This document shows positions 9,335 through 18,641 of a stretch of DNA of 55,273 nucleotides, piece by piece. The stretch is from positions 1 to 55,273 of the forward strand of contig JAILAR010000063.1 of assembly GCA_024681515.1 (NCBI GenBank), in the 5' to 3' direction. The notes under the pieces were generated by a model that saw nothing but the letters and a program-made list of their open reading frames with translations, ran no database searches and was not told where the DNA came from. Source of the DNA: Eubacterium sp. GTDB lineage: Bacteria; Bacillota; Clostridia; Lachnospirales; Lachnospiraceae. Both the position numbers and the translations under genes were made by a program. The first letter of the stretch is position 1, and every line of letters starts with the position of its first letter.

Positions 9335-9973
9335 TTATCGTTTTTCATTTATTGTCTCTTCTTTTGATGTTGCTTCACCTGCCGGAACTTCATTCATCGC
9401 CTCTTCCATCAGCGACAAAATCTCTTCGCGCCCCTGCTTGGTCACTGCCGAATAAGGCACGATTTTCACCGAACTGTCGCATCCCAGGGCATTGCGGATC
9501 AGCTTCAGTTGTTTATCCTTCTGACTCCGGTTGATCTTGTCCAGTTTTGTAGCGATCACCACCGGTGTGAAACCGTTTGCCGTGATCCAGCCGTACATCT
9601 GCTTATCATTTGCTCCCGGCTCATGCCTGATATCCACCAGAAGAAAAACCAGTTTCAGTGCACTGCTCTTCGTCAGATACCGTTCGATCATCTTACCCCA
9701 TTTTGCTTTTTCCGCTTCGGAAACCTTCGCGAACCCATAGCCCGGAAGATCCACAAAATAGAATTCCTGATTGATCTTGTAAAAGTTGATCGTCTGGGTC
9801 TTCCCCGGCTGCCCCGAGGTTCTCGCCAGATTCTTTCGGTTCATGAGCCCGTTGATCAAAGAAGACTTCCCTACATTTGATTTCCCGGCAAAAGCAAACT
9901 CCGGAGCATCATGCTCCGGAAGTTTACTTGTTACGCCGCATACTGTCTCCAGTTCTGCCTGCTTTATGATCAT
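9335..9973 (-). CDS. engB: Ribosome biogenesis GTP-binding protein EngB (YsxC/YihA)
   Basis: 212 residues. GTPase of the TRAFAC class needed for large-subunit assembly. Visible: G1 (GKSNVGKSSLI), G3 (DLPGYG), G4 (ATKLDK) and the family region NRKNLARTSGQPGKTQTINFY. The start ATG follows the clpX stop after a single base, so translation is probably coupled. In many relatives a lon protease gene lies between clpX and engB; it is absent here. The last residues (TINEKR) are followed by a near-repeat of their own coding sequence. Confidence 0.96.
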   Translation of the reverse strand: MIIKQAELETVCGVTSKLPEHDAPEFAFAGKSNVGKSSLINGLMNRKNLARTSGQPGKTQTINFYKINQEFYFVDLPGYGFAKVSEAEKAKWGKMIERYLTKSSALKLVFLLVDIRHEPGANDKQMYGWITANGFTPVVIATKLDKINRSQKDKQLKLIRNALGCDSSVKIVPYSAVTKQGREEILSLMEEAMNEVPAGEATSKEETINEKR

Positions 9974-9974
9974 G

Positions 9975-11258
9975 TTATGCTTTCCTCTTGGACGGATCTG
10001 CCTGACGGATCCTGCTTCTGTGGGTCCGCGGCTGACTTCTCTGTGTCACCTCAGGATCTGCACCCTCGGTAATGGTCTCTTTCGTAATGAGGCAGCTCTG
10101 GATCATATCATCCGAAGGAATCTCATACATCAGATTCATCATTGCCTTTTCCAGGATCGCACGAAGTCCGCGGGCACCGGTGTTCCGGGCCATTGCTTCT
10201 TTCGCGATCTCCCGAAGCGCATCCTCGGTAAAATGAAGTTCTACGTCATCCAGCTCAAACAGCTTTTGATACTGTTTTGTGATGGCACTCTTCGGCTTGG
10301 TCAGGATGTTTACCAACGCCTCCTCATCCAGCTGATCCAGTGTTACGATCACCGGCACACGGCCGACAAACTCAGGAATGATACCGTATTTTACGAAATC
10401 CTGAGGCTGGACTTCCTTGAAGATATCACCGGTATCTCCCAGCTTCTTATCTTCAATATCCGCATTAAATCCTATGGATTTCTTTCCGATCCGGTTTTCG
10501 ATCACCTTATCCAATCCGTCAAATGCGCCGCCGCAGATGAACAGGATATTTGTGGTATCGATCTGGATCAGTTCCTGCTGCGGATGCTTACGTCCGCCCT
10601 GCGGCGGAACCGATGCCATGGTTCCCTCAATGATCTTCAGGAGCGCCTGCTGTACGCCTTCACCGGAAACATCACGGGTAATGGAGACATTTTCGCTCTT
10701 CTTCGTGATCTTGTCGATCTCATCAATATAGACGATGCCCTTCTCTGCGCGCTCAATATCATAATCAGCCGCCTGGATCAGTTTCAGAAGAATGTTCTCC
10801 ACATCTTCACCGACATAGCCGGCCTCCGTAAGCGTCGTTGCATCTGCGATCGCAAACGGTACATTCAGAAGCTTTGCAAGCGTCTGAGCCAGATAGGTCT
10901 TACCGGATCCGGTAGGTCCTGCCATGATGATGTTGCTTTTCTGCAGCTCCACATCAAATGTCCGTCCGGAAAGAACACGCTTGTAATGATTGTAAACCGC
11001 AACCGAAAGCGCTTTTTTTGCTTCTTCCTGTCCGATAACATACTCATCCAGAAACGCCTTGATCTCCTTCGGTTTCAGAAGGTTTATCTCTCCGCTGTCG
11101 ATATCCTTTGCGTTGTCATCTTCGATGATCTCCATACAAATGTCAACGCACTCGTCACAGATATATACGCCCGGACCTGCAATCAGCTTCCGAACCTGGT
11201 TCTGTGATTTGTTGCAGAAGGAACATCTGACCAACTTCTCTTCATTTCGATTTGCCAC
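9975..11258 (-). CDS. clpX: ATP-dependent Clp protease ATP-binding subunit ClpX
   Basis: 427 residues. Hexameric AAA+ unfoldase that feeds ClpP. Visible: N-terminal C4 zinc finger (CSFC near 12-15 and CDEC near 34-37), Walker A ([12 protein letters not shown]), Walker B ([11 protein letters not shown]), the IGF-type ClpP-docking loop (KKSIGFNAD) and sensor regions. The start is GTG with only a weak upstream ACGGGG, but the N-terminal sequence MANRNEEK matches the family start. Downstream of clpP with an 82-base AT-rich gap. Confidence 0.98.
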   Translation of the reverse strand: MANRNEEKLVRCSFCNKSQNQVRKLIAGPGVYICDECVDICMEIIEDDNAKDIDSGEINLLKPKEIKAFLDEYVIGQEEAKKALSVAVYNHYKRVLSGRTFDVELQKSNIIMAGPTGSGKTYLAQTLAKLLNVPFAIADATTLTEAGYVGEDVENILLKLIQAADYDIERAEKGIVYIDEIDKITKKSENVSITRDVSGEGVQQALLKIIEGTMASVPPQGGRKHPQQELIQIDTTNILFICGGAFDGLDKVIENRIGKKSIGFNADIEDKKLGDTGDIFKEVQPQDFVKYGIIPEFVGRVPVIVTLDQLDEEALVNILTKPKSAITKQYQKLFELDDVELHFTEDALREIAKEAMARNTGARGLRAILEKAMMNLMYEIPSDDMIQSCLITKETITEGADPEVTQRSQPRTHRSRIRQADPSKRKA

Positions 11259-11340
11259 TGGTTTTACCCCGTATTCTATTCTCTACTCTAATTATGATTC
11301 TGCTTATGCTTATGATTATGATTTATAACCCGCGTCAGTA

Positions 11341-11925
11341 TTATTTACGGTTTGTAACCACTTTGTCGATCAACCCGTAAGCACAGGCTTCTTCTGCCGT
11401 CTTCCAGTTGTCACGTTCGCAGTCCGCAGCCATTTCCTCCACGGTTTTACCGCAGTTCTCTGCCATGATCCGGTACAGGTTCTGCTTGGTCCGCAAAATG
11501 TGTTCTGCAGCGATCTGCATATCCGTCGCCTGTCCCTGCATACCGCCCAGGGGCTGATGGATCATGATCTCCGCATTCGGAAGCGCAAACCTTTTACCCT
11601 TTGCACCGCCGGAAAGCAGGAACGCGCCCATGCTCGCAGCCATACCCACACAGATGGTAGATACGTCACATTTAATATAATTCATGGTGTCATAGATCGC
11701 CATACCCGCGGTCACGGAACCACCTGGGCTGTTGATATACAGATTGATGTCCTTCGTGGAATCCTCAGACTCCAGGAACAGCAGCTGAGCCACAACCAGA
11801 CTCGCGGTCACATCATTGACCTCGTCTCCGAGGAAAATGATACGTTCCTTCAAAAGTCTCGAATAAATGTCATACGCCCGCTCCCCACGACTGCTGGTCT
11901 CTATGACGGTAGGTACTAATGCCAT
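11341..11925 (-). CDS. clpP: ATP-dependent Clp protease proteolytic subunit ClpP
   Basis: About 194 residues from ATG 11925 (AAAGGGG upstream). Serine peptidase forming the tetradecameric chamber that works with ClpX. Catalytic serine in GMAASMGAF, histidine in MIHQPLGG, and the downstream Asp region (CERDNW) are visible. Part of tig-clpP-clpX-engB, coupling nascent-chain folding with degradation. Confidence 0.98.
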   Translation of the reverse strand: MALVPTVIETSSRGERAYDIYSRLLKERIIFLGDEVNDVTASLVVAQLLFLESEDSTKDINLYINSPGGSVTAGMAIYDTMNYIKCDVSTICVGMAASMGAFLLSGGAKGKRFALPNAEIMIHQPLGGMQGQATDMQIAAEHILRTKQNLYRIMAENCGKTVEEMAADCERDNWKTAEEACAYGLIDKVVTNRK

Positions 11926-11954
11926 ATTATAACCCCTTTCTAAGTTCAATTCTT

Positions 11955-12030
11955 TCGGCGCTCCGCAACGAATCATATTTCGCGTATCTACTGATCACAC
12001 GCCTTACTGTTCGTTATCAGCCCGTGCTCT
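11955..12030 (-). repeat. Interspersed intergenic repeat, copy F
   Basis: Fills the tig-clpP gap. Minus-strand blocks shared with other copies: GAGCACGG at the tig stop codon, GATAACGAACAGTA, GATACG-CGAAATATGATTC and GCGGAGCGCCG. More diverged than copies A-C. Confidence 0.5.
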
Positions 12031-13345
12031 ACTCCTCTGTCTTCTCTTCTGCCTTGGGCTCAACCTCTACTGCATTTTCAGCCAGGAACTTTACAGCCTT
12101 CCGGTTCTTAAGGTCACGGCGTACGGAATCCAGTTCCTTCTCGCCCATAAGCTCCTTAAGCTTATCGACTTCCATCTGGTAAGCCTCAGCCATCTTCTTC
12201 ATCTCTTCGTCAACTTCTTCATCAGTCACTTCGAAGTTCTCAGCTTCAGCAACTGCCTCAACCACCAGACTGGACTTAATACGTGTGATTGCTTCCGGCT
12301 TCATCTGCTCCTTCATATCCTCACGGGTCTGCTTTGTGATCTGCAGATACTGCTCAAGCTTCAGACCCTGATAGGAAAGACGCATTCCGAAGTCTTCCAG
12401 GATACGCTCCTGCTGCATGTCGATCATGGGTTCCGGAATCTCCATCTCGGAAATCTCAATCAGCTTCTCGATGCATTTGCTTTCCTTCTCACGCTCTGCC
12501 TGATCCTTCTTGCGGAGCTCCAAAGTTTTCCTTGTATCTTCCTCGTACTCTGCAAATGTATCAAATGCAGAGACATCGCTTGCAAAATCATCATCCAGCT
12601 CCGGCAGCTGTGTCTCGGTAATGCTGAGCAGCTTTACCTTGAAAACAGCCGGCTTACCTGCAAGATTCTCCGCCTGGTAGTTCTCCGGGAAGGTTACATT
12701 TACATCGAACTCATCGCCCACATTCTTGCCGACGATCTGATCTTCGAAAGTATCGATAAAGGAATGAGAACCAAGCTTCAGAGCATAGTCCTCGCCCTTG
12801 CCGCCCTCAAATGCAACGCCGTCAATAAAGCCCTCGAAGTTGATCTTTACATCATCATCCAGCTGAGCTGCACGGTCAGTCACCTCTACCTTACGGCCGT
12901 TTTCCTTACGGGTCTTCTCGATCTCAGATTTTACCTCTTCATCGGTAACGGTGATATCAGCCTTCTCAACTTCCAGGCCCTTGTACTCACCCAGTTTCAC
13001 TTCCGGACGTGTAGCGACCTTAGCCACATAAATGAAATCCTTGCCCTTCTCGATCTGGGTAACGGAGATCTCCGGACGGGAAACGATATCCAGGTCGCAG
13101 TTTTCAACCTCTTCCGGATATGTCTTGTTGATCAGGTCGTTGGCAGCGTCCTCATAGAACACCTCCGGGCCATACATCTTCTCGATATAAGCCATGGGAA
13201 CATGTCCCTTGCGGAATCCGGCCATCTGGAACTTACCCTTGCTCTTATTGTAAGCCGTCTTCAGAGCCTTCACAAAATCCTCAGCCGGTACGGTGATCGT
13301 CAGATCCGCCATGCTGCCTTCCAACTTCTCAACTGATAAACTCAT
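12029..13345 (-). CDS. tig: Trigger factor
   Basis: About 438 residues. Ribosome-associated chaperone and peptidyl-prolyl isomerase that binds nascent chains at the exit tunnel. Visible: N-terminal ribosome-binding signature (GFRKGHVPMAYIEKMYG), FKBP-like domain (from VTDRAAQLDDDVKINFEGF), and a long C-terminal helical domain with an acidic tail. ATG at 13345 has AGGAGG 9 bases upstream; the longer frame has no such site. First gene of the tig-clpP-clpX-engB run. Confidence 0.97.
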   Translation of the reverse strand: MSLSVEKLEGSMADLTITVPAEDFVKALKTAYNKSKGKFQMAGFRKGHVPMAYIEKMYGPEVFYEDAANDLINKTYPEEVENCDLDIVSRPEISVTQIEKGKDFIYVAKVATRPEVKLGEYKGLEVEKADITVTDEEVKSEIEKTRKENGRKVEVTDRAAQLDDDVKINFEGFIDGVAFEGGKGEDYALKLGSHSFIDTFEDQIVGKNVGDEFDVNVTFPENYQAENLAGKPAVFKVKLLSITETQLPELDDDFASDVSAFDTFAEYEEDTRKTLELRKKDQAEREKESKCIEKLIEISEMEIPEPMIDMQQERILEDFGMRLSYQGLKLEQYLQITKQTREDMKEQMKPEAITRIKSSLVVEAVAEAENFEVTDEEVDEEMKKMAEAYQMEVDKLKELMGEKELDSVRRDLKNRKAVKFLAENAVEVEPKAEEKTEE

Positions 13346-13462
13346 TTTTTGTTTCCTCCTATAATTTCGCGTTATGTCCGGGACTCGGTTCAAATGTTAC
13401 GAGTCCCCCGGCATTCGCTTAAACTCGTAATACGGAGCGGGTATTTGCCCACTAACCACGAA

Positions 13463-13473
13463 ATTATAGCATA
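13463..13473 (-). promoter_or_regulatory. Extended -10 promoter element for tig
   Basis: Minus strand TATGCTATAAT, an extended -10 (TGC-TATAAT). No good -35 box lies 17 bases upstream; a TTGACA is present but only 7 bases away. About 120 bases upstream of tig. The same 11 bases occur at the thl promoter. Confidence 0.55.
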
Positions 13474-13515
13474 CCTGTCAATGGAAGTCTACCTCTTTTT
13501 CTATGTCTCGTAGTA

Positions 13516-13550
13516 TAAAAAAAGCTGCCGCATCCAAAGATACGGCAGCC
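13516..13550 (-). terminator. Terminator of the butyrate operon (after etfA)
   Basis: Minus strand: GCTGCCGTATC, short loop, GATGCGGCAGC, then TTTTTTT. A strong intrinsic terminator 18 bases after the etfA stop that separates the operon from tig. Confidence 0.93.
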
Positions 13551-13567
13551 GATTCTGTCATCTTATA

Positions 13568-14617
13568 TTAGTTAGCCTTTGCAGCCTTTGCTTCCAGGAT
13601 CTTCTTGGTCAGATCCGGAACGATCTTGTTCAGATCACCGACTACACCGTAGTCAGCAACATCGAAGATCGGAGCTGTCTCATCCTTATTGATGGCAATG
13701 ATGATATCAGACTCTTCCATACCGGCTACGTGCTGGATCGCACCGGAGATACCGATAGCGAAGTATACATGCGGACGAACGGTCTTACCGGTCTGTCCTA
13801 CCTGCAGCTCCTTCGGCTTCCAGCCGGAATCAACAACCGCACGAGAGCAGGAAACCTGTCCGCCCAGTGCTGCTGCCAGCTCCTCAAGGATCTTGAAGTT
13901 CTCCGGAGAACCTACTCCACGGCCGCCGGATACCAGGATCTTAGCATCCTGAATATCTACTACGTCACTGACAGCCTTAACGATGTCAAGGATCTCAACA
14001 TAGTTCTTGTTCGGTGTGAAGCCCGGATTGAACTCTACTACATTTGCCTTAGCGCCTTTTACCTTATCCTTCTTCTGCATAACGCCCGGACGAACGGTAG
14101 CCATCTGCGGACGGAAGTCCGGACAAGCGATGGTTGCGATGGTATTTCCGCCAAATGCCGGACGGGTCATAAGCAGCTGATTGTGCTTCTGCTCCTTGCC
14201 CGGGATAGCAACCAGCGGGAAATCTCCGATATCCAGCTGTGTACAGTCAGCGGTCAGACCGGTGTGGATACGAGCGCAGACACGCGGACCCAGGTCACGG
14301 CCGATTGCCGTAGCACCGATCAGGAAGATGTCCGGCTTAAACTCCTGAATAACGGAAGCCAGAGCATGTGTGTAAGGCTCTGTACGGTACTCCTTCAGTT
14401 CCGGATCATCTACAACGATGACGCGGTCTGCACCGTACTCTGCCAGTGAATCTGCCAGTCCCTTAACATCGGAACCAACCAGGACAGCCGTTACCTCGGT
14501 CTGAAGGTCTGCTGCGAGATCCTTCGCCTTACCGAGTAATTCATATGCAATGTTGCTGATCTGGTTATCTACCTGCTGAGCGAAGATAAATACGCCCTTG
14601 TATTCTTCTAATGCCAT
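13568..14617 (-). CDS. etfA: Electron transfer flavoprotein alpha subunit
   Basis: 349 residues. With EtfB it forms the flavoprotein partner of butyryl-CoA dehydrogenase; in butyrate-forming Clostridia this complex couples crotonyl-CoA reduction by NADH to ferredoxin reduction. The FAD-binding C-terminal domain is clear (GRGVGSPENFK, CSRAVVDSGW, VGQTGKTVRP, AIGISGAIQH). ATG after GGAGGG. Last gene of the operon, followed by a strong terminator. Confidence 0.97.
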   Translation of the reverse strand: MALEEYKGVFIFAQQVDNQISNIAYELLGKAKDLAADLQTEVTAVLVGSDVKGLADSLAEYGADRVIVVDDPELKEYRTEPYTHALASVIQEFKPDIFLIGATAIGRDLGPRVCARIHTGLTADCTQLDIGDFPLVAIPGKEQKHNQLLMTRPAFGGNTIATIACPDFRPQMATVRPGVMQKKDKVKGAKANVVEFNPGFTPNKNYVEILDIVKAVSDVVDIQDAKILVSGGRGVGSPENFKILEELAAALGGQVSCSRAVVDSGWKPKELQVGQTGKTVRPHVYFAIGISGAIQHVAGMEESDIIIAINKDETAPIFDVADYGVVGDLNKIVPDLTKKILEAKAAKAN

Positions 14618-14637
14618 TTTGAATTACCCTCCTTCGA

Positions 14638-15423
14638 TTAGATAACGAACTTTTCCTGAAGCTTGGAAACGATGTAGTCAGCGGACTCATCCGGTGTGTC
14701 CAGGGTAACCTTCTCGCCTGCGCCCTTCCGTACCTTGTCGGAAGCCTTGGCGATCTGTGTCGGTGAACCCTTCAGACCCAGATTGGAATCCTCTACGTCT
14801 ACTAAGTTCGCTCTGCCCCAAACGGTGATCTCTGCATCATATGCATCGAAGATTCCGCCCGGTGTCATGTAACGGGGCTCATTCAGCTCGGAAAGAGCGG
14901 TAATGAGGCACGGCATCTGAGCCTTCAGCATATGATAACGATCATCATACTGACGCTTTACGATGACGCTGTCGCCGTCGATCTTGATCTCCTCTGCATA
15001 GGAGATTACCGGAATTCCGAGGTGCTCGGAGATCTGCGGACCAACCTGTGCGGTATCACCATCGATTGCCTGACGGCCGGTGATGATCAGATCATACTCC
15101 AGATTGCGGATGGCACCTGCCAGTGTCTGGGAAGTAGCCCAGGTATCAGCACCGCCGAGTACACGGTCGGTAACAAGGATACCCTTATCTGCACCCATTG
15201 CGATAGCCTCGCGAAGAACTTCCTCAGCCTTCGGAAGACCCATGGTAACCACAGTAACCTCAGCGCCATACTCGTCCTTCAGACGAAGAGCTGCCTCAAG
15301 TCCTGCCTTATCATCCGGATTCATGATCGTCAGCATGGCGCCACGATCCAGTGTTCCGTCCGGTTTAAACTTAACTCCGCCTTTTGTATCAGGTACCTGC
15401 TTTACACATACAACAACTTTCAC
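14638..15423 (-). CDS. etfB: Electron transfer flavoprotein beta subunit
   Basis: 261 residues; the start is GTG with GGAGGG 7 bases upstream. Signature regions: VVCVKQVPDT at the N-terminus and the nucleotide-binding segment DLIITGRQAIDGDTAQVGP. Together with EtfA and Bcd it makes up the electron-bifurcating step of the butyrate pathway (family knowledge). Spaced 20 bases before etfA and 13 bases after bcd. Confidence 0.97.
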   Translation of the reverse strand: MKVVVCVKQVPDTKGGVKFKPDGTLDRGAMLTIMNPDDKAGLEAALRLKDEYGAEVTVVTMGLPKAEEVLREAIAMGADKGILVTDRVLGGADTWATSQTLAGAIRNLEYDLIITGRQAIDGDTAQVGPQISEHLGIPVISYAEEIKIDGDSVIVKRQYDDRYHMLKAQMPCLITALSELNEPRYMTPGGIFDAYDAEITVWGRANLVDVEDSNLGLKGSPTQIAKASDKVRKGAGEKVTLDTPDESADYIVSKLQEKFVI

Positions 15424-15436
15424 GTTCGTACCCTCC

Positions 15437-16609
15437 TTACTTTAACAGATTTGCAGAGATTACCATACGCTGAACTTCAGAAGTTCCTTCGTAGATCTCT
15501 GTGATCTTAGCGTCACGCATCATACGCTCTACTTCGTACTCACGGATATAACCGTAACCACCGTGGAGCTGTACTGCCTTGGTTGTTACTTCCATAGCAA
15601 CCTCTGCCGCATACAGCTTTGCCATAGCAGCTTCTACGCTGTAGGAGGTTGTGTGATCCTTTGTATACTGATCCTTGGTCATAGCTGCCTTGTAAACCAG
15701 GTTCTTTGCAGCTTCAACCTTGGTAGCCATGTCAGCCAGCTGGAACTGTGTGTTCTGGAACTGAGCGATGGAACGGCCGAACTGCTTTCTCTCCTTGGTG
15801 TAGTTGATGGTGCGCTCCAGAGCGCCCTCAGCGATACCAAGTGCCTGTGCAGCGATACCGATACGTCCGCCGTCCAGAGTGTGCATGGCGATGTTGAAGC
15901 CCTTGCCCTTCTGACCCAGCAGTGCATCCTTCGGGATACGGCAGTCAGAGAAGATCAGCTCATAAGTGGAAGAACCACAGATACCCATCTTGTTCTCTTT
16001 TGTACCGAAGGTGAAGCCCGGTGTACCCTTCTCTACGATAAATGCAGAGATCTCTTTCATCTTCTTACCACGCTTCTCAACGATACCGGTAACTGCGATA
16101 ACGATATATACATCTGCTTCCTTACCGTTTGTGATGAAGCACTTGGAACCGTTCAGGATCCACTCGCCTGCTTCCTCATCCAGAACAGCCTTGGTCTGCT
16201 GTCCCTGTGCGTCAGTACCTGCGCCCGGCTCGGTCAGACCGAATGCACCCAGCTTCTTACCGGAAGCCAGATCCGGAAGATACTTCTGCTTCTGCTCTTC
16301 CGTACCGTAGGTCAGGATCGGATCTACGCAAAGAGATGTATGTGCGGATACGATAACACCTGTGGTACCACATACCTTGGAAAGTTCCTCAACACACATA
16401 ACGTATGTCAGGATATCGCAGCCCTGTCCGCCGTACTGCTTCGGAACCGGAATTCCGAGGAAGCCGTACTTAGCCATCTTGTCCACGGTCTCACGCGGGA
16501 ATCTGTGCTGCTCATCGATCTCCTGTGCCAGCGGCTTTGCTTCTGCTTCTGCAAAGTCATGGAACAGGGTTCTCGCCATTTCATGCTTCTTGTCTAACGA
16601 AAAGTCCAT
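15437..16609 (-). CDS. bcd: Butyryl-CoA dehydrogenase (short-chain acyl-CoA dehydrogenase)
   Basis: 390 residues. FAD enzyme reducing crotonyl-CoA to butyryl-CoA together with Etf. Visible: GLTEPGAGTDA substrate/FAD region, the YTKERKQFGRSIAQFQ signature, and the C-terminal QLHGGYGYIREYEVER...IYEGTSEVQR segment holding the catalytic glutamate in YEGT. ATG after GGAGGAC. Separated from hbd by a 247-base structured island, the only large gap in the operon. Confidence 0.96.
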   Translation of the reverse strand: MDFSLDKKHEMARTLFHDFAEAEAKPLAQEIDEQHRFPRETVDKMAKYGFLGIPVPKQYGGQGCDILTYVMCVEELSKVCGTTGVIVSAHTSLCVDPILTYGTEEQKQKYLPDLASGKKLGAFGLTEPGAGTDAQGQQTKAVLDEEAGEWILNGSKCFITNGKEADVYIVIAVTGIVEKRGKKMKEISAFIVEKGTPGFTFGTKENKMGICGSSTYELIFSDCRIPKDALLGQKGKGFNIAMHTLDGGRIGIAAQALGIAEGALERTINYTKERKQFGRSIAQFQNTQFQLADMATKVEAAKNLVYKAAMTKDQYTKDHTTSYSVEAAMAKLYAAEVAMEVTTKAVQLHGGYGYIREYEVERMMRDAKITEIYEGTSEVQRMVISANLLK

Positions 16610-16856
16610 GAATTTTGTCCTCCAATTTAAAATTAAAATATATGTGTATGAAATACGGATTGCTCTGCAATCGCTTCATCCCTTTACGGAAGAAATACGG
16701 ATTGCTCCGCTGCTTCGCAGCTCCCGCAATCCTGACACCCCTTCGCACTCCCGCGGTGACTTCGTCACCGCTTCGCGCTCGGGTTGTTTTGCCCGATAAG
16801 CTCCCTGCCGCCAGCCCGCAAGCGGGCGCGGCTGGAGCTTCCGGGCTTATTTCATC
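16610..16856 (-). other. Hairpin-rich island inside the butyrate operon
   Basis: No coding potential. Contains three strong hairpins: 16699-16732 (GGATTGC / GCAATCC around an inner GCTGC-GCAGC stem), 16753-16771 (GCGGTGAC / GTCACCGC) and 16791-16846 (GCCCG, AGCTCCC-type outer arms around an inner CCCGC-GCGGG hairpin). A 16-base direct repeat starts at 16650 and 16692. It may be an inserted palindromic element, or a processing or stability signal that sets bcd-etf levels apart from thl-crt-hbd. No poly-T follows the last stem, so a simple terminator is unlikely. Confidence 0.7.
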
Positions 16857-17699
16857 CTACTTCTTAGAATAATCGTAGAATCCGATACCGGTCTTGCGTC
16901 CGAGCTTGCCTGCACGAACCATTTTACGGAGCAGCGGATGCGGACGATACTTGGAATCGCCGGTCTCTGCCTGCAGAACTTCCATGATAGCCAGGACGAT
17001 GTCCAGACCTACCAGATCACCCAGTGCAAGGGGACCCATCGGATGAGATGCACCCAGCATCATAGCGGTATCGATATCCTCTACGGAAGCGATGCCCTCA
17101 GCGTAGATACCGACAGCCTCGTTGATCATCGGGATCAGGATGCGGTTAACTACGAAGCCCGGAGCCTCAGCTACCTGTACCGGAGTCTTGCCGATATCGG
17201 TTGCGATCTTCTTGATGGTTTCTACCAGCTCGTCCGGTGTATTTCCACCTGCGATCACTTCAACCAGCTTCATACGATCTGCCGGATTGAAGAAATGCAT
17301 ACCGATCAGAGGACGATCCAGTCCTGCACCGATCTCGGTAATGGACAGAGAGGATGTGTTGGAAGCGAAGATGCAGTTCGCCGGAACGATACCCTGCAGC
17401 TCCTTGAATGTATCCTTCTTGATGGCCATAACTTCGGGGCAAACCTCGATGACCAGATCGCAGTCACTGCAGATATCCTTCAGGCCGGTCTTCACCTTGC
17501 CCAGCACCTCATCTGCCTTCTCCTGTGTGATCTTCTCCTTACCAACCAGGAACTTCATGTTCTTCTCGATCTTGGCCTTGCCGCCATCTGCAAATTCCTG
17601 CTTGATATCGCAAAGACGAACTTCATAACCGTCTGTCATTGCGAATGCCTGTGCGATACCGGAACCCATGGTTCCTGCGCCTACAACACCTACTACCAT
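16857..17699 (-). CDS. hbd: 3-hydroxybutyryl-CoA dehydrogenase
   Basis: 280 residues. NAD(P)H-dependent reduction of acetoacetyl-CoA to 3-hydroxybutyryl-CoA. Visible: Rossmann motif [14 protein letters not shown] at the N-terminus, the catalytic HFFNP region ([16 protein letters not shown]) and the C-terminal helical domain ([18 protein letters not shown]). ATG after AGGAGG. Third gene of the operon. Confidence 0.97.
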   Translation of the reverse strand: MVVGVVGAGTMGSGIAQAFAMTDGYEVRLCDIKQEFADGGKAKIEKNMKFLVGKEKITQEKADEVLGKVKTGLKDICSDCDLVIEVCPEVMAIKKDTFKELQGIVPANCIFASNTSSLSITEIGAGLDRPLIGMHFFNPADRMKLVEVIAGGNTPDELVETIKKIATDIGKTPVQVAEAPGFVVNRILIPMINEAVGIYAEGIASVEDIDTAMMLGASHPMGPLALGDLVGLDIVLAIMEVLQAETGDSKYRPHPLLRKMVRAGKLGRKTGIGFYDYSKK

Positions 17700-17761
17700 A
17701 TATGCATCCTCCTAAATATTTATTCAAGGTACAGTGTACCATTTGATACTTAAAATAATGA

Positions 17762-18556
17762 TTACTTATTGTTAAACGGAACTACCTTAAGTTTCTTCTC
17801 TTTGTCCTTCTCAAGGAAGTTTGCCATAGCGGACAGCTGATCCTCGGTCTCGAAGCAGTATCCGAAGAGACGCTCCTCAACCTTAATAGCCTTATCCATA
17901 TCCTCTTCGTCCATACCTTCATTGATCGCCTGCTTGCAGTTGCGAACCGCGATCGGTGCCTGTGCTGCGATGGTCTCAGCCAGCTTCATTGCCTGATCCA
18001 TCAGTTCTGCCTGCGGATAAACCGCATTTACAAGACCGATCCGATATGCCTCATCCGCCTTGATGTTCTTTGCGGTATAGATCAGCTGCTTTGCGATTCC
18101 CGCACCTACCAGGCGAGCCAGACGCTGTGTTCCGCCGAAGCCCGGTGTAATTCCCAGGCCAACCTCCGGCTGTCCGAAGATTGCATTGTCGGAGCAGATC
18201 CGAATGTCGCAGCTCATTGCCAGCTCATTACCGCCGCCCAGAGCAAATCCGTTAACCGCAGCGATCACAGGGATCGGGAACGTCTCGATCATACGGAACA
18301 CGTCATTTCCCTTCTTACCGAAAGCTTCACCCTGCTTCTGTGTCAGAGCCGACATCTCTCCGATATCTGCGCCCGCAACAAAGGATTTCTGTCCTGCACC
18401 GGTCAGAACAACGGCGCGGATCTTATCCGTATCAATGATGGAAAATACCTGTTCCAGTGCCTCCAGCACCTGGCTGTTCAGTGCATTCAGTGCCTTCGGA
18501 CGGTTAATGGTAACGATTGCCACATAGCCTTTTTCTTTATAGGTAACAAATGCCAT
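17762..18556 (-). CDS. crt: Crotonase (3-hydroxybutyryl-CoA dehydratase)
   Basis: 264 residues. Dehydrates 3-hydroxybutyryl-CoA to crotonyl-CoA. Visible: oxyanion-hole strands (FVAGADIGEM and FALGGGNELAMSCD) with the catalytic glutamate of GGGNELA and the later glutamate in QPEVGLGITPGFGGTQRL. ATG after AGGAGG. Lies between thl and hbd in the usual gene order. Confidence 0.96.
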   Translation of the reverse strand: MAFVTYKEKGYVAIVTINRPKALNALNSQVLEALEQVFSIIDTDKIRAVVLTGAGQKSFVAGADIGEMSALTQKQGEAFGKKGNDVFRMIETFPIPVIAAVNGFALGGGNELAMSCDIRICSDNAIFGQPEVGLGITPGFGGTQRLARLVGAGIAKQLIYTAKNIKADEAYRIGLVNAVYPQAELMDQAMKLAETIAAQAPIAVRNCKQAINEGMDEEDMDKAIKVEERLFGYCFETEDQLSAMANFLEKDKEKKLKVVPFNNK

Positions 18557-18641
18557 GGTTTCCCCTCCTAATGAATAAATAATCTAAACGAACGATACTG
18601 CAGACACAAAATGCACCTGCAGTACCGATCAATCTCTGAAA

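Noticed and set aside
16610-16856. Simple transcription terminator between hbd and bcd
   Set aside because: The stems are strong but none is followed by a T tract on the minus strand, and bcd-etf need to be transcribed with the operon.
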